64,000 nt of DNA. It comes from CALAGJ01 sp964293305 (lineage in GTDB: Bacteria > Bacteroidota > Bacteroidia > Chitinophagales > Chitinophagaceae). The position numbers and the translations under genes are program-made. The notes below the pieces were generated by a model. That model did no database searches. It saw nothing but the letters and a program-made list of their open reading frames with translations, and was not told the origin of the DNA. Below are positions 62,158 through 64,000 of the stretch, in pieces. The stretch is from contig CAXYYO010000009.1 of assembly GCA_964293305.1 (NCBI GenBank), positions 1 to 64,000 of the forward strand, given 5' to 3'. Each line of letters starts with the position of its first letter. Position 1 is the first letter of the stretch.

Positions 62158-64000
62158 TTAAACTGAGTTCATTTCCGCTAAATATAGCTCTGGCTGGCAA
62201 TCCCAATAGTGGCAAAACTTCCCTATTTAATATACTTTCTGGCCTTAATCAGAAAGTTGGCAACTATCCAGGAGTAACTGTAGATAAAAAAACAGGCAGT
62301 ATTTTCTTTGAAAATAAAATGCAGGCCACTTTGATAGATCTGCCCGGATCTTATAGTATTTATCCCCGAAGATCAGATGAATGGGTGGCTTATAATGTTT
62401 TAATGGGAAGAGATGCTGGCCTAATACCCGACATTGTGGTTATGGTTATTGATGCCAGTAACCTCAAAAGAAATTTATTATATTGTTCTCAAATCATTGA
62501 TTTAAAATATCCTGTTGTAGTGGCACTAACTATGATGGATATGGCACAAAAAAATGGCATATCCATCAATATTGAAGGTTTGTCCGTTGAGCTAGGTGTG
62601 CCAATTATTCCGGTTAACCCCAGAAAGGAAAAAGGAATAAAAGAGCTTAAGAAAGTATTATCTCAGCTTGCCGAACAAAAAAATATTGCTCCTCGTAGAA
62701 GTTTTATAGATATTCAGCATTTGGCTCCAGATGCCATAGAAAGCGAACGCAAATCAAACCCAGAATTGAATGATTATGCTGCCATACATGCCATAATGTA
62801 TATGCAGAATAAAAAGAATGAAAATAACTTTGAATACCCTCATGAAGGTGTTAATAGTAAGACAGTCAATATCATAAAAGTGCAGGGTGAAGAGGTAATA
62901 CTTCGGTATAAAAGAATCAGACAAATTTTGCAAAATCAGGTGCGTATGCCAGATCCCATGCAACAGCGCTTACTAACTGATCGTTTGGATGACGTTCTCT
63001 TACATAGGCTGTGGGGATATATTATTTTATTGGCCGTCCTATTCCTCTTATTTCAATCTGTGTTTTGGATAGCACAGTATCCAATGGATTTTATTGACAA
63101 TATTTTTTTACAGATCAATACATTATCAAATAATTTTTTGCCTGATACCTGGTGGAGTAGTTTACTCATAAATGGTTTATTGGCCGGCCTCAACGGAATT
63201 ATAGTTTTTGTGCCACAAATTATGATTTTGTTTGCACTCATTACCCTTTTGGAAGATAGTGGATACATGGCTCGTATTAGTTTTTTAAGTGATAAACTGA
63301 TGCGCAAATCTGGGCTTAATGGCAAAAGTGTGATGCCCATGATAAGTGGTTTTGCATGTGCTGTGCCTGCAATAATGAGTGCTCGGAATATTGAAAACAA
63401 GAAAGAAAGGCTACTCACTATTCTTATAACCCCTTTTATGAGTTGTAGTGCCCGGCTACCCGTATTTACAATCCTTATTGCGTTAGTAATACCAAATACT
63501 TTTTACTTTGGATTTATCAGTTTGCAGGGTCTTGTTATGATGTCATTATACATAGGTGGCGTTGCTATAGCATTAGCAGTAAGTTATATTCTGCATAAAA
63601 TAATTAGATCTACGGAAAGGAGTTTTTTCATTTTGGAGTTACCCTTATATCGTAACCCAAGATGGAAAAATGTATTTACAACAATGATTGAAAAGGCCCG
63701 AATTTTTGTAACCGATGCAGGCAAGGTTATCTTAATAATAAGTTTACTCCTATGGTTTTTAAGTAGCTATGGTCCGGGAGAAAGGATGAATGCATTACAT
63801 AAACAACATGACATAGAAAAATCAAAAGCTATATCTGAGATTGAAGTTTCAAGTATTGATAAAAAATTTGCAACAGCTTATTTAGAAAATAGCTATGCAG
63901 GGTTAATAGGAAAAGCTATAGAACCAATGATTGCACCCATCGGATATGACTGGAAAATTGGCATTGCATTGGTTACATCATTTTATGCCAGAGAAGTATT
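62157..64000 (+). CDS. feoB: Ferrous iron transporter FeoB (3' end beyond the window)
   Basis: About 614 codons are visible; FeoB is usually near 700. The GTPase domain has G1 GNPNSGKTS, G2 region YPGVTVDKKTG, G3 DLPGSYS and a G4-like T-M-M-D. Gate motifs of the membrane domain follow: FACAVPAIMSARNIE and PFMSCSARLPVF. It imports Fe2+ across the inner membrane. The frame is closed upstream by TGA at 62142-62144, and before G1 it holds no ATG, GTG or TTG; only ATT (62157) or CTG (62163) could start it unless the A8 run slips. No feoA lies upstream. Confidence 0.93.
   Translation, partial: MKLSSFPLNIALAGNPNSGKTSLFNILSGLNQKVGNYPGVTVDKKTGSIFFENKMQATLIDLPGSYSIYPRRSDEWVAYNVLMGRDAGLIPDIVVMVIDASNLKRNLLYCSQIIDLKYPVVVALTMMDMAQKNGISINIEGLSVELGVPIIPVNPRKEKGIKELKKVLSQLAEQKNIAPRRSFIDIQHLAPDAIESERKSNPELNDYAAIHAIMYMQNKKNENNFEYPHEGVNSKTVNIIKVQGEEVILRYKRIRQILQNQVRMPDPMQQRLLTDRLDDVLLHRLWGYIILLAVLFLLFQSVFWIAQYPMDFIDNIFLQINTLSNNFLPDTWWSSLLINGLLAGLNGIIVFVPQIMILFALITLLEDSGYMARISFLSDKLMRKSGLNGKSVMPMISGFACAVPAIMSARNIENKKERLLTILITPFMSCSARLPVFTILIALVIPNTFYFGFISLQGLVMMSLYIGGVAIALAVSYILHKIIRSTERSFFILELPLYRNPRWKNVFTTMIEKARIFVTDAGKVILIISLLLWFLSSYGPGERMNALHKQHDIEKSKAISEIEVSSIDKKFATAYLENSYAGLIGKAIEPMIAPIGYDWKIGIALVTSFYAREV

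Overview
The window is a 64-kb piece of an AT-rich Bacteroidota chromosome, most likely from the Chitinophagaceae/Chitinophagia. The evidence is: a type IX secretion (gliding-motility) C-terminal domain, a SusC-like TonB-dependent receptor with a carboxypeptidase-like N-terminal domain, several Bacteroidota-restricted families (DUF4292, DUF5686, DUF6427, DUF4097-like, delta-60 repeats), the Bacteroidota -7 promoter box TAnnTTTG in front of many genes, and a tRNA-Thr/Tyr/Gly/Thr-tuf-tRNA-Trp-secE-nusG block. Assignment below phylum is inference. Almost everything is core or housekeeping. I see no prophage, no CRISPR array, no complete insertion sequence and no defence island.

Layout. 1-3 kb: two secreted proteins on the minus strand, one an esterase broken by an in-frame TAA. 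3-8.5 kb: SIMPL protein, DprA, a TSGGS-repeat (DUF4097-like) protein, NhaD-type antiporter, DEDDh exonuclease. 8.5-9.5 kb: a MITE-like repeat and a DUF2911 gene also broken by an in-frame TAA. 9.5-12.8 kb: ispF-dut-DUF4292 lipoprotein-EnvC-like M23 protein, a compact operon. 13-18.6 kb: GH20 hexosaminidase and a NagB/PIG-L fusion (GlcNAc use), an alpha/beta hydrolase, a UbiA-type prenyltransferase. 18.8-24.4 kb: HPF, five tRNAs, tuf, secE, nusG (rplK does not follow), Nif3-like protein and zinc-ribbon partner. 24.5-31.7 kb: TPR protein, a structured intergenic element, VanX-like dipeptidase, gatB, TlpA-like thioredoxin, lipoprotein, DoxX-like protein. 32-38 kb: two small membrane proteins, a T9SS cargo protein, a class C beta-lactamase-fold hydrolase, purC. 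38-46.7 kb: TonB receptor, DUF5686 protein, Tat-exported PLP enzyme, a 39-residue lipoprotein, di-haem cytochrome c peroxidase. 47-50.6 kb: sdhCAB. 50.8-58 kb: secreted and membrane unknowns, purQ, DsbD-alpha domain protein and DsbD, GNAT, FabH-like KAS III. 58.3-61.8 kb: an ABC-2 exporter with a LytS/LytTR two-component pair in one run. 62-64 kb: feoB, running off the window, with a disturbed start.

The most interesting signals are not in the annotated proteins. (1) Two diverged ~160-bp repeats with inverted ends lie at 8697-8855 and 61839-61998. (2) Two otherwise intact secreted-protein genes each carry one in-frame TAA. (3) feoB has no ATG/GTG/TTG in its frame, a TAnnTTTG box overlaps the start region, and an A8 run sits exactly where a one-base slip would join it to an upstream ORF. 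(4) Six genes have the TAnnTTTG box only 4-5 bases before ATG, which predicts leaderless or nearly leaderless mRNAs. (5) A GC-rich, internally duplicated, foldable element lies in the otherwise AT-rich gap at 26151-26230.
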